From NCBI GenBank assembly GCA_963806015.1, contig CAWDWM010000006.1, forward strand, positions 744,001-808,000: a DNA stretch of 64,000 nt, read 5' to 3'. The notes beneath the pieces are model-generated. The model saw nothing but the letters and a program-made list of their open reading frames with translations. It was not told where the DNA came from and ran no database searches. The first letter of the stretch is position 1, and each line of letters starts with the position of its first letter. Shown here piece by piece: positions 45,454-52,882 of this stretch. Source of the DNA: JAOPZW01 sp963806015. Its GTDB lineage: Bacteria > Actinomycetota > Thermoleophilia > Solirubrobacterales > Solirubrobacteraceae. The position numbers and the translations under genes are program-made.

Positions 45454-47112
45454 CTACGGACCGAGTTCGCACAAACCACCCCGCATCACGGGGACCGTGG
45501 CCAGGGTCACTGCCGGCCAGTCGTGGACCATGCGGCACAGCGTCCGGTCGTGGGTGACGAGAACGACCGCGGCCGGCGTGCTGAGGAGGGCATCGCAGAG
45601 CTCGTCGACGAGCGTGACCGACAGGTGGGTGGTCGGTTCGTCGAGCAGCAGCACCGAGGGTCGGCTCAGCAGCAGGCAGGCGAGCGTGACGCGTCGGCGC
45701 TGCCCGACCGACAGCCGCCCGAACGACCGACCGAGGTCGGCGTCGCGCAGCAGTCCGCTCGCACAGATCTGATCGAGATCCCACGCGCCGAGCACCTCGG
45801 CGGGCGTGCGGTCGGGATTCCAGTCGTCCTCCTGGGCGAGCAGCCCGACGTCGGCGCCAGGCGCGACGGTCAGCGCGCCGGTGTCGGGTGCGAGCCGGCC
45901 GGCCAGCACGCTCAGCAGCGTCGACTTCCCAGCGCCGTTCGCGCCGCGCAACAGCAGGCGGCCGCGCGCCGCGAGCCGGATCGGCGCGTCGGACGGCTGG
46001 GTCACGCGACCGCGCACGGCGATTCCGGCGGCCTCGAGCAGGATCGCGTCACCCGTATCCGCGGCAGCGGGCGCGGGCGCGGTGAACGTCAGCGGCTGCG
46101 GCGCAGCGGGCCCGCGCTCGCGCCGGACCTCATCGATGCGGCGCTGAAGCAGCCGCACCGAACTCGCCGCTCGGCTCTGGCGTCCATGCTTGGCCGCGCC
46201 CTTGCCCGGCTGCCAGTGGCCCGGCGCCGCGGCGCGAGCGGCGACCAACCGCTGCGAGAGGTCGCGCTCGGCGTCGACGCTCGCGGCATACCGCCGGCGC
46301 CACTCGCGCAGCGTCCCGGCGCGCGCCTCGCGGTAGGCGGGAAAGCTTCCACCGAACAGGGTGCCCCCGGCGCCAAGTGCCGGGTCGAGGTCGAGGATCG
46401 CCGTCGCGACCGCGTCCAGCAGCCAGCGATCGTGCGTCACGAACACAGCGATCCCCCGAAACGCGACCAGCCACCGCACCAGCCGGTCCAGCGAACCGTC
46501 GTCGAGGTGGTTGCTCGGCTCATCGAGCAGCACGGCGCCGGCCGGGTCAGCCAGCGCGCAGCCGAGCCGCAGGCGGTAGCGCTGGCCGACCGACAGGCCG
46601 GCAAGCGCCTGTCCGGCGTCGAAGTGCGCATCGAAGGCGTCCAGCGCCGCCCCCAGTCGCCGCTCGGCGTCCCACGCGCCCAGCCGCTCGGCGTGCGCGA
46701 GCGCGGCCGCGTAGCGCTCGCCAGCGCCCTCTGCGCCCGCCGCGAGGCCAGACGCAGCAACGCCGAGCGCCGCCAGCGCGCCGCGCGGCGATCGCAGCGC
46801 CTCCGCCCGCACCGAAGCGACCGTCGCCCCGGCCGGCGCGTCCATCTCCTGCTCGACGAGGAAGCGACGCTCGGTCGTCCAGCACACGTCGCCGCCGTCG
46901 GGCACGAGCGTGCCCGCGAGCAGCCGCAACAGCGTGCTCTTCCCGACGCCGTTATCGCCGATCACCGCCAGGCGCTGCCCAGCGGTGACGGTGAGCGAGA
47001 CGCCCTCGAGCACGGCGCCCTCGCCGAATCCCTTGCACAGATCGCGCGCACGGAGATGCGACCGCGCGCGTGACTCGAACGGCGCCACGGCGCCGACCAG
47101 CGGTGAACGCAT
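45454..47112 (-). CDS. ABC-F family ATPase, antibiotic-resistance type
   Basis: A 552-residue soluble protein with two ATP-binding domains and no membrane part, as in ABC-F ribosome-protection proteins. Walker A motifs are GDNGVGKSTLLRLL and GANGAGKSTLLSVL. Signature motifs are LSVGQRYRL and LSVGQRRRV. Walker B/D segments are LLDEPSNHLDD and LLDEPTTHLS. The linker between the domains is Arg-rich. The actinobacterial relatives protect ribosomes from macrolides, lincosamides or streptogramins. The SD GGAAGGA is 5 bases before ATG 47112. A 5' leader with a short ORF and an anti-SD precedes it, implying drug-induced translation. Confidence 0.9.
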   Translation of the reverse strand: MRSPLVGAVAPFESRARSHLRARDLCKGFGEGAVLEGVSLTVTAGQRLAVIGDNGVGKSTLLRLLAGTLVPDGGDVCWTTERRFLVEQEMDAPAGATVASVRAEALRSPRGALAALGVAASGLAAGAEGAGERYAAALAHAERLGAWDAERRLGAALDAFDAHFDAGQALAGLSVGQRYRLRLGCALADPAGAVLLDEPSNHLDDGSLDRLVRWLVAFRGIAVFVTHDRWLLDAVATAILDLDPALGAGGTLFGGSFPAYREARAGTLREWRRRYAASVDAERDLSQRLVAARAAAPGHWQPGKGAAKHGRQSRAASSVRLLQRRIDEVRRERGPAAPQPLTFTAPAPAAADTGDAILLEAAGIAVRGRVTQPSDAPIRLAARGRLLLRGANGAGKSTLLSVLAGRLAPDTGALTVAPGADVGLLAQEDDWNPDRTPAEVLGAWDLDQICASGLLRDADLGRSFGRLSVGQRRRVTLACLLLSRPSVLLLDEPTTHLSVTLVDELCDALLSTPAAVVLVTHDRTLCRMVHDWPAVTLATVPVMRGGLCELGP

Positions 47113-47214
47113 GACGTTCCTTCCTGAAGCGTGACGTCGCGGCCAATGGCCGCCACGAGAGGACCTGGCTGGACAGGTCCGGCGCTACAGGAAGCTGTGC
47201 GGCATGCACGTCAT
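47113..47214 (-). promoter_or_regulatory. leader of the ABC-F gene with features of a translational attenuator
   Basis: Between a possible -10 (TAATTT, about 47230-47225) and the ABC-F start lie a 9-codon ORF (47214-47185) and two perfect hairpins. The hairpins are a 7-base stem GGACCTG/CAGGTCC at 47161-47180 and a 6-base stem GCGGCC/GGCCGC at 47139-47153. The sequence CTTCCTG inside the short ORF (47194-47188) is exactly complementary to CAGGAAG (47126-47120), which contains the Shine-Dalgarno of the ABC-F gene. A ribosome stalled on the leader would free that site, as in erm-type control. Confidence 0.55.
47185..47214 (-). CDS. 9-codon leader peptide of the ABC-F gene
   Basis: ATG ACG TGC ATG CCG CAC AGC TTC CTG TAG, giving MTCMPHSFL. 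Only a weak GGTG precedes it, so translation may be leaderless. Its last codons overlap the anti-Shine-Dalgarno. Very short leader peptides upstream of erm and ABC-F genes sense ribosome-targeting drugs; that role here is inferred. Confidence 0.4.
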   Translation of the reverse strand: MTCMPHSFL

Positions 47215-47240
47215 GCGACACCAAAATTACCACGCCCGGT

Positions 47241-47255
47241 TGAGCCGTCGGCTCA
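47241..47255 (-). terminator. small hairpin at the end of the M64-like peptidase gene
   Basis: Perfect 6-base stem (TGAGCC, 3-base loop, GGCTCA) that includes the peptidase stop codon; a TAATTTT follows on the minus strand 11 bases later. A weak terminator is possible. Confidence 0.3.
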
Positions 47256-48644
47256 GCTTGCGGCGACCGTCAGGAGCAGGAGCTCGTCGTCGGTGAGCGG
47301 TGCCGTGGGCGGCCGGGTGGCGGCGGGTGCGGCCTTCGGTACCGAGTAGAGGTCGGATTGCCAGAGCGGCTCGCCGGCGGGCCCTGGCGCGAGGGTCGCG
47401 TAGTAGGCCTCGAGCGTGCTGATCTGGCCGGGGACGTCGTAGAGCTCCAGATAGTTGGCGCGGAGCTCTTGCACCCAGCGGGCGTACCAGGCCTCACCCT
47501 GCGCGGTGATGTCGGCGGGGTCGCCGGGTTCGAGCAGCTGGTCGGACTTCTCCAGCAGGCGCATCGTCACGAGCTCCTGGCACCAGAGGCACAGACGGGT
47601 CCTGTCGCGCAGGTCGGCGCCCTGGATGCTGCCATCGGCAAGGTTGGTGGGGTCGCTGTCCTCCTGGGTGAACTCGTAGTTGTCGTGGGAGCCGTTCATC
47701 AGGCACATGTACTCCGAGTGCCACGCGCCGATCTCGTCGCTGCCCTGCTCCAGGAGGCCGATGCCGCCGCCGATCCACAGCCAGCCGACCAGCGGGGAGG
47801 GTGCCTGTCCGCCGGACGAGCGACGCTCCAGGCCCCACGGCGAGAGATGAAGCCAGGGGATCTGGTCAAGCCGGTCGGAGAACCGGACGTTCGAGAGCGA
47901 GAAGACGGACGGCACGACCGGGTCGCGGTACGTGACCGTCTCGGTGCGGTGGTGGATGTACTCGTCGTGGAGCATGCCGAGGGCGTGGCTGAACTCGTGG
48001 ATCTCGAAGGCGCCGAACGCGACCTTGACGTTGTGGTCCTGATCGGGGGCCGGCCGCGGAACCAACCTGTTGAAGCCGCTGGGGCCGCCGTACACGAGCA
48101 TCGAGACGACCAGGTTGCGGTAGACGCCGCGCAGGTCGTCCTGGTCGATGACGAGTTGCTCGCCCGTGGTCAGGTCCTCCGGGTAGCGGCGCAGGTTGAG
48201 GTCGTCGAACGTGTCCACCGATCCCCAGAGCGCCTCGCGGAACGCGTCGTTGCGCGCGCCGCTCGCCTGCCACCAGTCGCCGTCCTGGTCGATGCCGCCG
48301 CCGCTCGCGATCGGGCAGCCGTAGTAGGAGCCGCGCAACGCCGACGCGCGCTCGGTGGAGGGCGTGTAGAGCGCCCTGATGCGGATGCAGCCGGCGAACC
48401 GCTCGTAGACGTCGATCGTGTAGAGCTCCTTCAGCCAGATGGCAAGCCCGTCACGGAACTCCGACGCCTTTATGTAGCCGTCGCCCAGGATGACGACGTC
48501 GATCAGGCGAGCCGCGGCGATCTGCACCGTCTCGCCAGGGGAGCGGATGTCCGGGATCGTGCGATCCCGCCAGTTCGGCTGGCCCAGCTCGTAGCGGATG
48601 CGCCCGTCGGCGAGCGCGGTCTCGGTGATGGTCAGGTCGGCCAT
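47253..48644 (-). CDS. M64-like zinc metallopeptidase without signal peptide
   Basis: A 463-residue zincin. The N-terminal part has ARLIDVVILGDGYIKASEFR, the typical opening of M64 (IgA-peptidase-like) enzymes. The metal site is HEFSHALGMLHDEY, with H216, E217, H220 and a Met/Asp-Glu-Tyr continuation close to the M64 form HE-x-GH-...-DEY. A later stretch has SEYMCLMNGSHDNYEFT. There is no signal peptide, unlike exported M64 enzymes. ATG 48644 has GAGG 8 bases upstream. It lies 8-10 bases after the 171-residue gene, so the two form an operon. The substrate is unknown. Confidence 0.75.
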   Translation of the reverse strand: MADLTITETALADGRIRYELGQPNWRDRTIPDIRSPGETVQIAAARLIDVVILGDGYIKASEFRDGLAIWLKELYTIDVYERFAGCIRIRALYTPSTERASALRGSYYGCPIASGGGIDQDGDWWQASGARNDAFREALWGSVDTFDDLNLRRYPEDLTTGEQLVIDQDDLRGVYRNLVVSMLVYGGPSGFNRLVPRPAPDQDHNVKVAFGAFEIHEFSHALGMLHDEYIHHRTETVTYRDPVVPSVFSLSNVRFSDRLDQIPWLHLSPWGLERRSSGGQAPSPLVGWLWIGGGIGLLEQGSDEIGAWHSEYMCLMNGSHDNYEFTQEDSDPTNLADGSIQGADLRDRTRLCLWCQELVTMRLLEKSDQLLEPGDPADITAQGEAWYARWVQELRANYLELYDVPGQISTLEAYYATLAPGPAGEPLWQSDLYSVPKAAPAATRPPTAPLTDDELLLLTVAAS

Positions 48645-48654
48645 CGCATCCACC

Positions 48655-49170
48655 TCAGAACTGGATCGGCGCGCGCAGGACGCGGACGCCGATCGCCTCG
48701 AAGGAGTCGTTCGCCGTCTGCTTGTGGAAGCTCGCGACGCCGCCGTGGCTGGTGCTGACCTGGTCGCCGGTCCGCATGGCCTCCAACAACAGCGGCAACA
48801 TCGCCAGGTAGTAGGGGCGCTCGCTCGAGGACAGATCCATCGTGAACCACGCCCGTACGGACCCGATCTTCACCCAGTCGGCCGTGCCGGTGGACGCGGT
48901 CAGGCTGAACCACAGTCGCGGCGTCGCATCCGTCTCCACCTCGACCGTGCCCACGTACCCGACGGTGCTCGCCGAGATCGTGGCGGGGAGGTTGGCGGCG
49001 CGGCAGGCCGCCAGGTCATCCGCGGTCGTCGCGATCTCGCCCTCGATCACGGTCAGCCTGGCCTTGGCTGCCTCCAGCGGATGCCCGGTAAGGCCCTTGA
49101 TCAGGTCCTGCTGCTCGGTCTCCTGCCGCCTGAGGTCGGCGAGGCTCTGCGCGATCCCTTCACATGCCAT
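48655..49170 (-). CDS. protein of unknown function paired with the M64-like peptidase
   Basis: A 171-residue protein, not recognised. Residues 1-55 form an amphipathic coiled-coil helix (SLADLRRQETEQQDLIKGL, AAKARLTVIEGEIATTADDL). Residues 65-171 look beta-rich, with no signal or membrane segment. A good ribosome-binding site (CAGGAG) is 7-9 bases before ATG 49170. Being first in the operon with the peptidase, it might be an inhibitor, chaperone or substrate. Confidence 0.75.
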   Translation of the reverse strand: MACEGIAQSLADLRRQETEQQDLIKGLTGHPLEAAKARLTVIEGEIATTADDLAACRAANLPATISASTVGYVGTVEVETDATPRLWFSLTASTGTADWVKIGSVRAWFTMDLSSSERPYYLAMLPLLLEAMRTGDQVSTSHGGVASFHKQTANDSFEAIGVRVLRAPIQF

Positions 49171-49315
49171 GGTGACTCTCCTGTCGAACCGACGTTTCCA
49201 CGAGGCCCATTCCTCGTTGCCAGGAGGACGTCACTCCCGATCAGACCTTCCACCCGCCGACGTCAATGTGCTCAACGTCACGAACCCGATCTCGGCGCCG
49301 CACGCACAACCCTGG

Positions 49316-49345
49316 TTGACGGCACGGTCGGCGCTGCGGTACGCT
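49316..49345 (+). promoter_or_regulatory. promoter of the GntR-ABC operon
   Basis: TTGACG (49316-49321), 18-base spacer, TACGCT (49340-49345). The operator palindrome begins at the next base. The rest of the 204-base gap to 49171 shows no gene. Confidence 0.55.
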
Positions 49346-49369
49346 CTTTATCTAGTTAGCTAGGTAAAG
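49346..49369. promoter_or_regulatory. palindromic operator at the start site of the GntR operon
   Basis: Imperfect 24-base palindrome: CTTTATCTAG, TTAG, CTAGGTAAAG (9 of 10 arm bases match). It covers the expected transcription start and ends 5 bases before ATG 49375. Repressor sites of YtrA-type GntR regulators sit in just this place, so autorepression is likely. Confidence 0.65.
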
Positions 49370-49374
49370 GACGG

Positions 49375-49773
49375 ATGTCGGTGATCGAGTTCCATCTTGA
49401 GGCGCGGTCGGGAGTGCCGACGTACCTGCAGATCGTGCAGCAGGTGCGCCAGGCCGTCCGCCTCGGCGTGCTGCGGCCCGGCGATCAGCTGCCGACGGTG
49501 AAGGACGTCGTGGGCACGCTGACCGTCAACCCCAACACCGTGCTGAAGGCCTACCGCGACCTGGACCGCGAAGGCCTGGTGGAAGGGCGCCGGGGCGTCG
49601 GCACCTTCGTCGCCGCGGGCGTCGCCCCGCTGCCGCCCGGCGACGTGCAGGACCTGCGCTCGGGGCTGGAGGGCTGGATCGCCCGAGCGCGCGGGGCCGG
49701 CCTGGACGACGAGGCCATGGCCGCGTTGTTCATGGACACGATGCGCCCGCCGGCGATCAGGAGCGTCGCATGA
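49375..49773 (+). CDS. GntR-family regulator, YtrA subfamily
   Basis: A 132-residue regulator: N-terminal winged helix (PTYLQIVQQVRQAVRLGVLRPGDQLP, TVNPNTVLKAYRDLDREGLV) with only a short C-terminal helical dimerisation tail, the mark of YtrA-type members that control ABC transporters. The ATPase gene overlaps its stop by 4 bases. It probably binds the palindrome at 49346 and is released by an unknown signal, often a cell-wall antibiotic in this subfamily. Confidence 0.93.
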   Translation: MSVIEFHLEARSGVPTYLQIVQQVRQAVRLGVLRPGDQLPTVKDVVGTLTVNPNTVLKAYRDLDREGLVEGRRGVGTFVAAGVAPLPPGDVQDLRSGLEGWIARARGAGLDDEAMAALFMDTMRPPAIRSVA

Positions 49774-50648
49774 GCGCGATCAGCACGCAGGAGCTCGGCA
49801 AGCGCTACGGCTCGAAGTGGGCGCTGCGCGACTGCACGATCGAGGTGCCCGAGGGCTCGGTCACCGCGCTCGTCGGCCCCAACGGCGCCGGCAAGACGAC
49901 GCTGCTGCAGCTCGCCGTCGGACTGACCCGGCCGAGCGCGGGCGACGTGACGGTGCTCGGCCTCTCGCCGCGCGACCCGGCGCTGCTGGCGCGCGTCGGG
50001 TTCGTCGGCCAGGAGCATCCCCTGCACCGCGGCTTCACCGTCGCGGAGACGCTGAAGCTCGGACGCAAGCTCAACCCCGGTTGGGACGACGCATTGGCCC
50101 ACGAGCGCGTGCGGCACCTCGACCTGCCGCTGGATCGCACGGTCGGCCGGCTCTCGGGCGGCCAGCGCGCGCAGGTCGCGCTGACCGTCGCGCTGGCCAA
50201 GCGGCCGGAGCTGCTGCTGCTCGACGAGCCGGTGGCCTCGCTCGACCCGCTGGCCCGGCGCGAGTTCCTCAGCGCGCTCATGGAGGCCGTCAGCGAGACC
50301 GGTTTGACCGTGATCCTGTCCTCGCACATCGTGGCCGAGCTCGAGCGCGTCTGCGACCACCTCGTGATCCTCGCCCAGGCGCGCGCCGAGCTCGCCGGCC
50401 CGATCGACGAGATCGTCGCCGGCCATCGCCTGCTGACCGGGCCGCGCAACGACGCGGGCGCCGTCGCACGGGTCCACGACGTGATCCGCGAGCGCCACAC
50501 CGAGCGGCAGACCACGCTGCTGGTCCGCGCCGACGGCCACGTCTACGACGCCGACTGGGAGCTGCACGAGGTGGACCTCGAGGAGATCGTGCTGGCGTAC
50601 CTCGGCTACGGCGCGAGCCGGCCGCTGCCCGAGGCGGTGGTCCGATGA
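49770..50648 (+). CDS. ABC transporter ATP-binding protein
   Basis: A 292-residue ATPase. Walker A GPNGAGKTTLLQL, Q-loop GFVGQEHPLHRG, signature LSGGQRAQVALTVALAK, Walker B LLLLDEPVASLDP, and the H-loop SSHIVAELERV. The C-terminal 75 residues are a variable extension. It is the second gene of the YtrA-type operon and pairs with the permease that overlaps its stop by 4 bases. Confidence 0.95.
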   Translation: MSAISTQELGKRYGSKWALRDCTIEVPEGSVTALVGPNGAGKTTLLQLAVGLTRPSAGDVTVLGLSPRDPALLARVGFVGQEHPLHRGFTVAETLKLGRKLNPGWDDALAHERVRHLDLPLDRTVGRLSGGQRAQVALTVALAKRPELLLLDEPVASLDPLARREFLSALMEAVSETGLTVILSSHIVAELERVCDHLVILAQARAELAGPIDEIVAGHRLLTGPRNDAGAVARVHDVIRERHTERQTTLLVRADGHVYDADWELHEVDLEEIVLAYLGYGASRPLPEAVVR

Positions 50649-51577
50649 TCTGGGTCGGATGGCGTCAACAGCGCGCCGAGGCGGCAATCGTCGCCGTCAT
50701 GGTCGCCGCCCTGGCGGCGGTGCTGCTGCCCACCGGCCTCAACGTCGCCTCTGCGTTCGACGCCGGCCATCTCGCCTCGTGCACCGGCGCGACCCCGTCG
50801 CAGTTCTGCCAGCACGCGGTCGACCAGTTCCTCGTGCGCTTCAACGGCCTCGGGGGCCTCATCGCCTGGCTGACGCTGCTCCCCGGCCTGGTCGGCACCG
50901 TGCTGGCCGCGCCGCTGCTCGTCTCGCTCGAGCAGGGCACCCATCGGCTGGACTGGACGCAGAGCATCACGCGCCGGCGCTGGCTGGTGACCAAGCTCGG
51001 GCTCGCCGCCGCGGCGGCGGTCGTGGCGGCCGGCGTGCTCGTGCTCCTGGTGACCTGGTGGCGGATGCCGTTCGTGCGCCTGCAGGGCCGCATGGACAAC
51101 AGCGTCTACGACTCCGAAGGCACCGTGGTCCTCGGCTACACCCTCTTCGCACTGGCGCTCTGCACGCTGGTCGGGGTGCTCTGGCGACGCGCCGTCCCCG
51201 CGCTGATGGTCGGCTTCGCCGGCTACTTCGCGGCACGCATCCTCTTCGACACCTCCGTGCGCCAGCACCTGCTGGCCCCGCTGCAGGCGACCTGGCGCGC
51301 CGACGGCGCGCCGCCGCCCAGTACCCGGCACGCCTGGGTGCTGCACGAGTTCCCCAGCGACCGCCTCGGCCACCTCGCGCCGTTCGACATCACCTGCGCC
51401 CACGGGCCCGCCGTCGCGACCAACTGCCCGCCCGCACCCGTCGGCTACGTGCACGCCGTCTACCACCCCGCCAGCCACTTCTGGGCCCTACAGGGGATCG
51501 AGACCGCGATCTTCGGCGGCCTGGGCGTCGCCATGCTCGCGTTCGCGGCGTGGTGGGTGCACGAGCGGGTGAGCTAG
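50645..51577 (+). CDS. ABC transporter permease
   Basis: A 310-residue membrane protein with about six helices, the first at residues 12-35. The soluble segments SFDAGHLASCTGATPSQFCQ and the late one with CAHGPAVATNCPPAP are outside and carry Cys residues that may form disulfides. It has the ABC-2-type permease look without a recognised substrate-binding protein. It ends the GntR-ATPase-permease operon and faces the ATP-grasp operon across a palindromic terminator. Confidence 0.88.
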   Translation: MIWVGWRQQRAEAAIVAVMVAALAAVLLPTGLNVASAFDAGHLASCTGATPSQFCQHAVDQFLVRFNGLGGLIAWLTLLPGLVGTVLAAPLLVSLEQGTHRLDWTQSITRRRWLVTKLGLAAAAAVVAAGVLVLLVTWWRMPFVRLQGRMDNSVYDSEGTVVLGYTLFALALCTLVGVLWRRAVPALMVGFAGYFAARILFDTSVRQHLLAPLQATWRADGAPPPSTRHAWVLHEFPSDRLGHLAPFDITCAHGPAVATNCPPAPVGYVHAVYHPASHFWALQGIETAIFGGLGVAMLAFAAWWVHERVS

Positions 51578-51601
51578 CGGTGGCGACGGCGCGGCGTCCC
51601 T

Positions 51602-51621
51602 TTGTCCCGCCGGCGGGACAA
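51602..51621. terminator. perfect palindrome between convergent operons
   Basis: Twenty-base perfect palindrome: TTGTCCCGCC followed by GGCGGGACAA, between the permease stop (plus) and the end of the ATP-grasp operon (minus). The position suits a bidirectional terminator. Confidence 0.6.
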
Positions 51622-51635
51622 CGACGACGGACGGG

Positions 51636-51948
51636 TCATGCGGAATCGGCGCCGAGCTCGGCCGCCAGCTGGTCTGAGCGCTGACGCAGCATCTCGCGAC
51701 GGAGTCCTGGACCCCCCAGTCCCTGTCGCTCGCCTGGCCGTCGCGGACGAACGCTGCCAGACGTGCCCGTCGGCCGGATCGAGGAAGCTGATGTAGCCGC
51801 CGTCCGCGATCTGCAGCGGCTCGGTGAGACCGCCGGTGTGGGAGTACCCCGGCGTCGCGTGCGTCGAGCTGCGGTAGAAGGCGGGAACCAGGAAGTCGCT
51901 GACCTCGACGCCCCCGACTTGGTTCTCGGGTTCCCGGCACGCGGTCAA
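51636..51948 (-). pseudogene. frameshifted small gene after the ATP-grasp ligase (possible precursor or substrate)
   Basis: A TTG at 51948, 4 bases after the ligase stop, opens a frame reading ENQVGGVEVSDFLVPAFYR, GYSHTGGLTEPLQIADGGYI and SFLDPADGHVWQ. Then coding-like sequence moves to a second frame (FVRDGQASDRDWG) and, after the G6 run near 51717, to a third (LRREMLRQRSDQLAAELGAD, stop TGA 51638-51636). Restoring one base at each of two places would give one protein of about 104 residues. Either the gene is decayed or the sequence has errors. No named family is recognised; its place suggests a precursor or accessory of the ligase. Confidence 0.5.
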
Positions 51949-51952
51949 GCTC

Positions 51953-52882
51953 TCAGCGCGCGGCGCCGGCGAGGTGCCGTGCCACCGCGGCGGCGATCGG
52001 CTGACCGGTGTGGCCCTCGTAGTAGGCGTATGCCGGACTCGGATTGACCTCGAAGCAGACGGCTTCGCCCTCCGGAGTCATCCGGAGGTCGATCCCGCTG
52101 AAGCGCAGCCCGAGCTCACGGGTGACGTCGATGCACCGCTCGGCCGTCGCATCGTCGAGCGTCGTCTCCTCCAGGCGGGCCGCCCGTCCGCCGTCCAGGC
52201 CCGCGTAGCGGTAGTCCGTCGCTTCCGAGGTCACGCGCGTGGCGAAGATCTGCCGGCCGACGACGTGGACGCGGACGTCCACGCCGGGGACGTAGGCCTG
52301 GAACTGCACCGGGCACCAGCGGATGTCCTCGATGCGGTCGAAATCGTCCCAGGTGAGCTCCTGCACGACCGAGCGCGACCCGCTGACCGACTTGTAGACG
52401 ACGCGGCCGTGCTCCGCGAAGAACGCGCGCACGAGCTCAGGTTCGTTGGTCACGAGCGTCTCGGGGATCGCGAACCCCGCACGGGCGATGAGCTGCGCCT
52501 GGTAGGGCTTCGAGCCGTTGGAGGCCATCGCCGACGCGCGATTGACCACGCGCGCGGGCGTGATCTCCATCCACCGGTACAGCGTGTCGTGGAGCTCGCG
52601 ACACGCGGTGCGCGCGGGCGAGTCCGGCGGCTCGCTGTCCAGCTCCGGGAGGATGCGGTCGTCCATGAGACGCGTGTAGACGGCCCCGACGTCCTCGAGC
52701 CTGAGCGTGCCGCGCGACAGCTGCAGCTCGCCGCGGAGCCCGGAGCCGTCGAGCTCGAAGCTGCAGGTCCCGGCCACGGACTCGCGCTGGTTGAACACCG
52801 TGGTCGGCACGCCCAGGCGATCGAGCTCGTGGGCCACGCGCGCCAGCGGGGCCTCGCTGGGGATGCCGCAGAGCAGGATCAT
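51953..52882 (-). CDS. RimK-like ATP-grasp ligase
   Basis: A 309-residue ATP-grasp enzyme of the kind that forms amide or ester bonds on peptide side chains or C-termini. Residues 1-110 are a pre-ATP-grasp domain (AVYTRLMDDRILPEL). The ATP part has GRVVYKSVSGSRSVVQ (ATP-binding Lys), QAYVPGVDVRVHVVG and FSGIDLRMTPEGEAVCFEVN, whose Glu-x-Asn binds Mg. This resembles RimK and the maturases of graspetides (microviridin-like peptides). The ATG overlaps the partner gene's stop by 4 bases. Confidence 0.88.
   Translation of the reverse strand: MILLCGIPSEAPLARVAHELDRLGVPTTVFNQRESVAGTCSFELDGSGLRGELQLSRGTLRLEDVGAVYTRLMDDRILPELDSEPPDSPARTACRELHDTLYRWMEITPARVVNRASAMASNGSKPYQAQLIARAGFAIPETLVTNEPELVRAFFAEHGRVVYKSVSGSRSVVQELTWDDFDRIEDIRWCPVQFQAYVPGVDVRVHVVGRQIFATRVTSEATDYRYAGLDGGRAARLEETTLDDATAERCIDVTRELGLRFSGIDLRMTPEGEAVCFEVNPSPAYAYYEGHTGQPIAAAVARHLAGAAR

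Noticed and set aside
47070..47090. GACTCGAAC resembling a tRNA T-loop on the opposite strand
   Set aside because: No acceptor stem, anticodon arm or D-arm can be built around it, and it lies inside the ABC-F coding start.
43114..51577. Genomic island or prophage borders around the resistance and transporter genes
   Set aside because: No integrase, tRNA, phage gene or flanking direct repeats were found; base composition does not clearly change.
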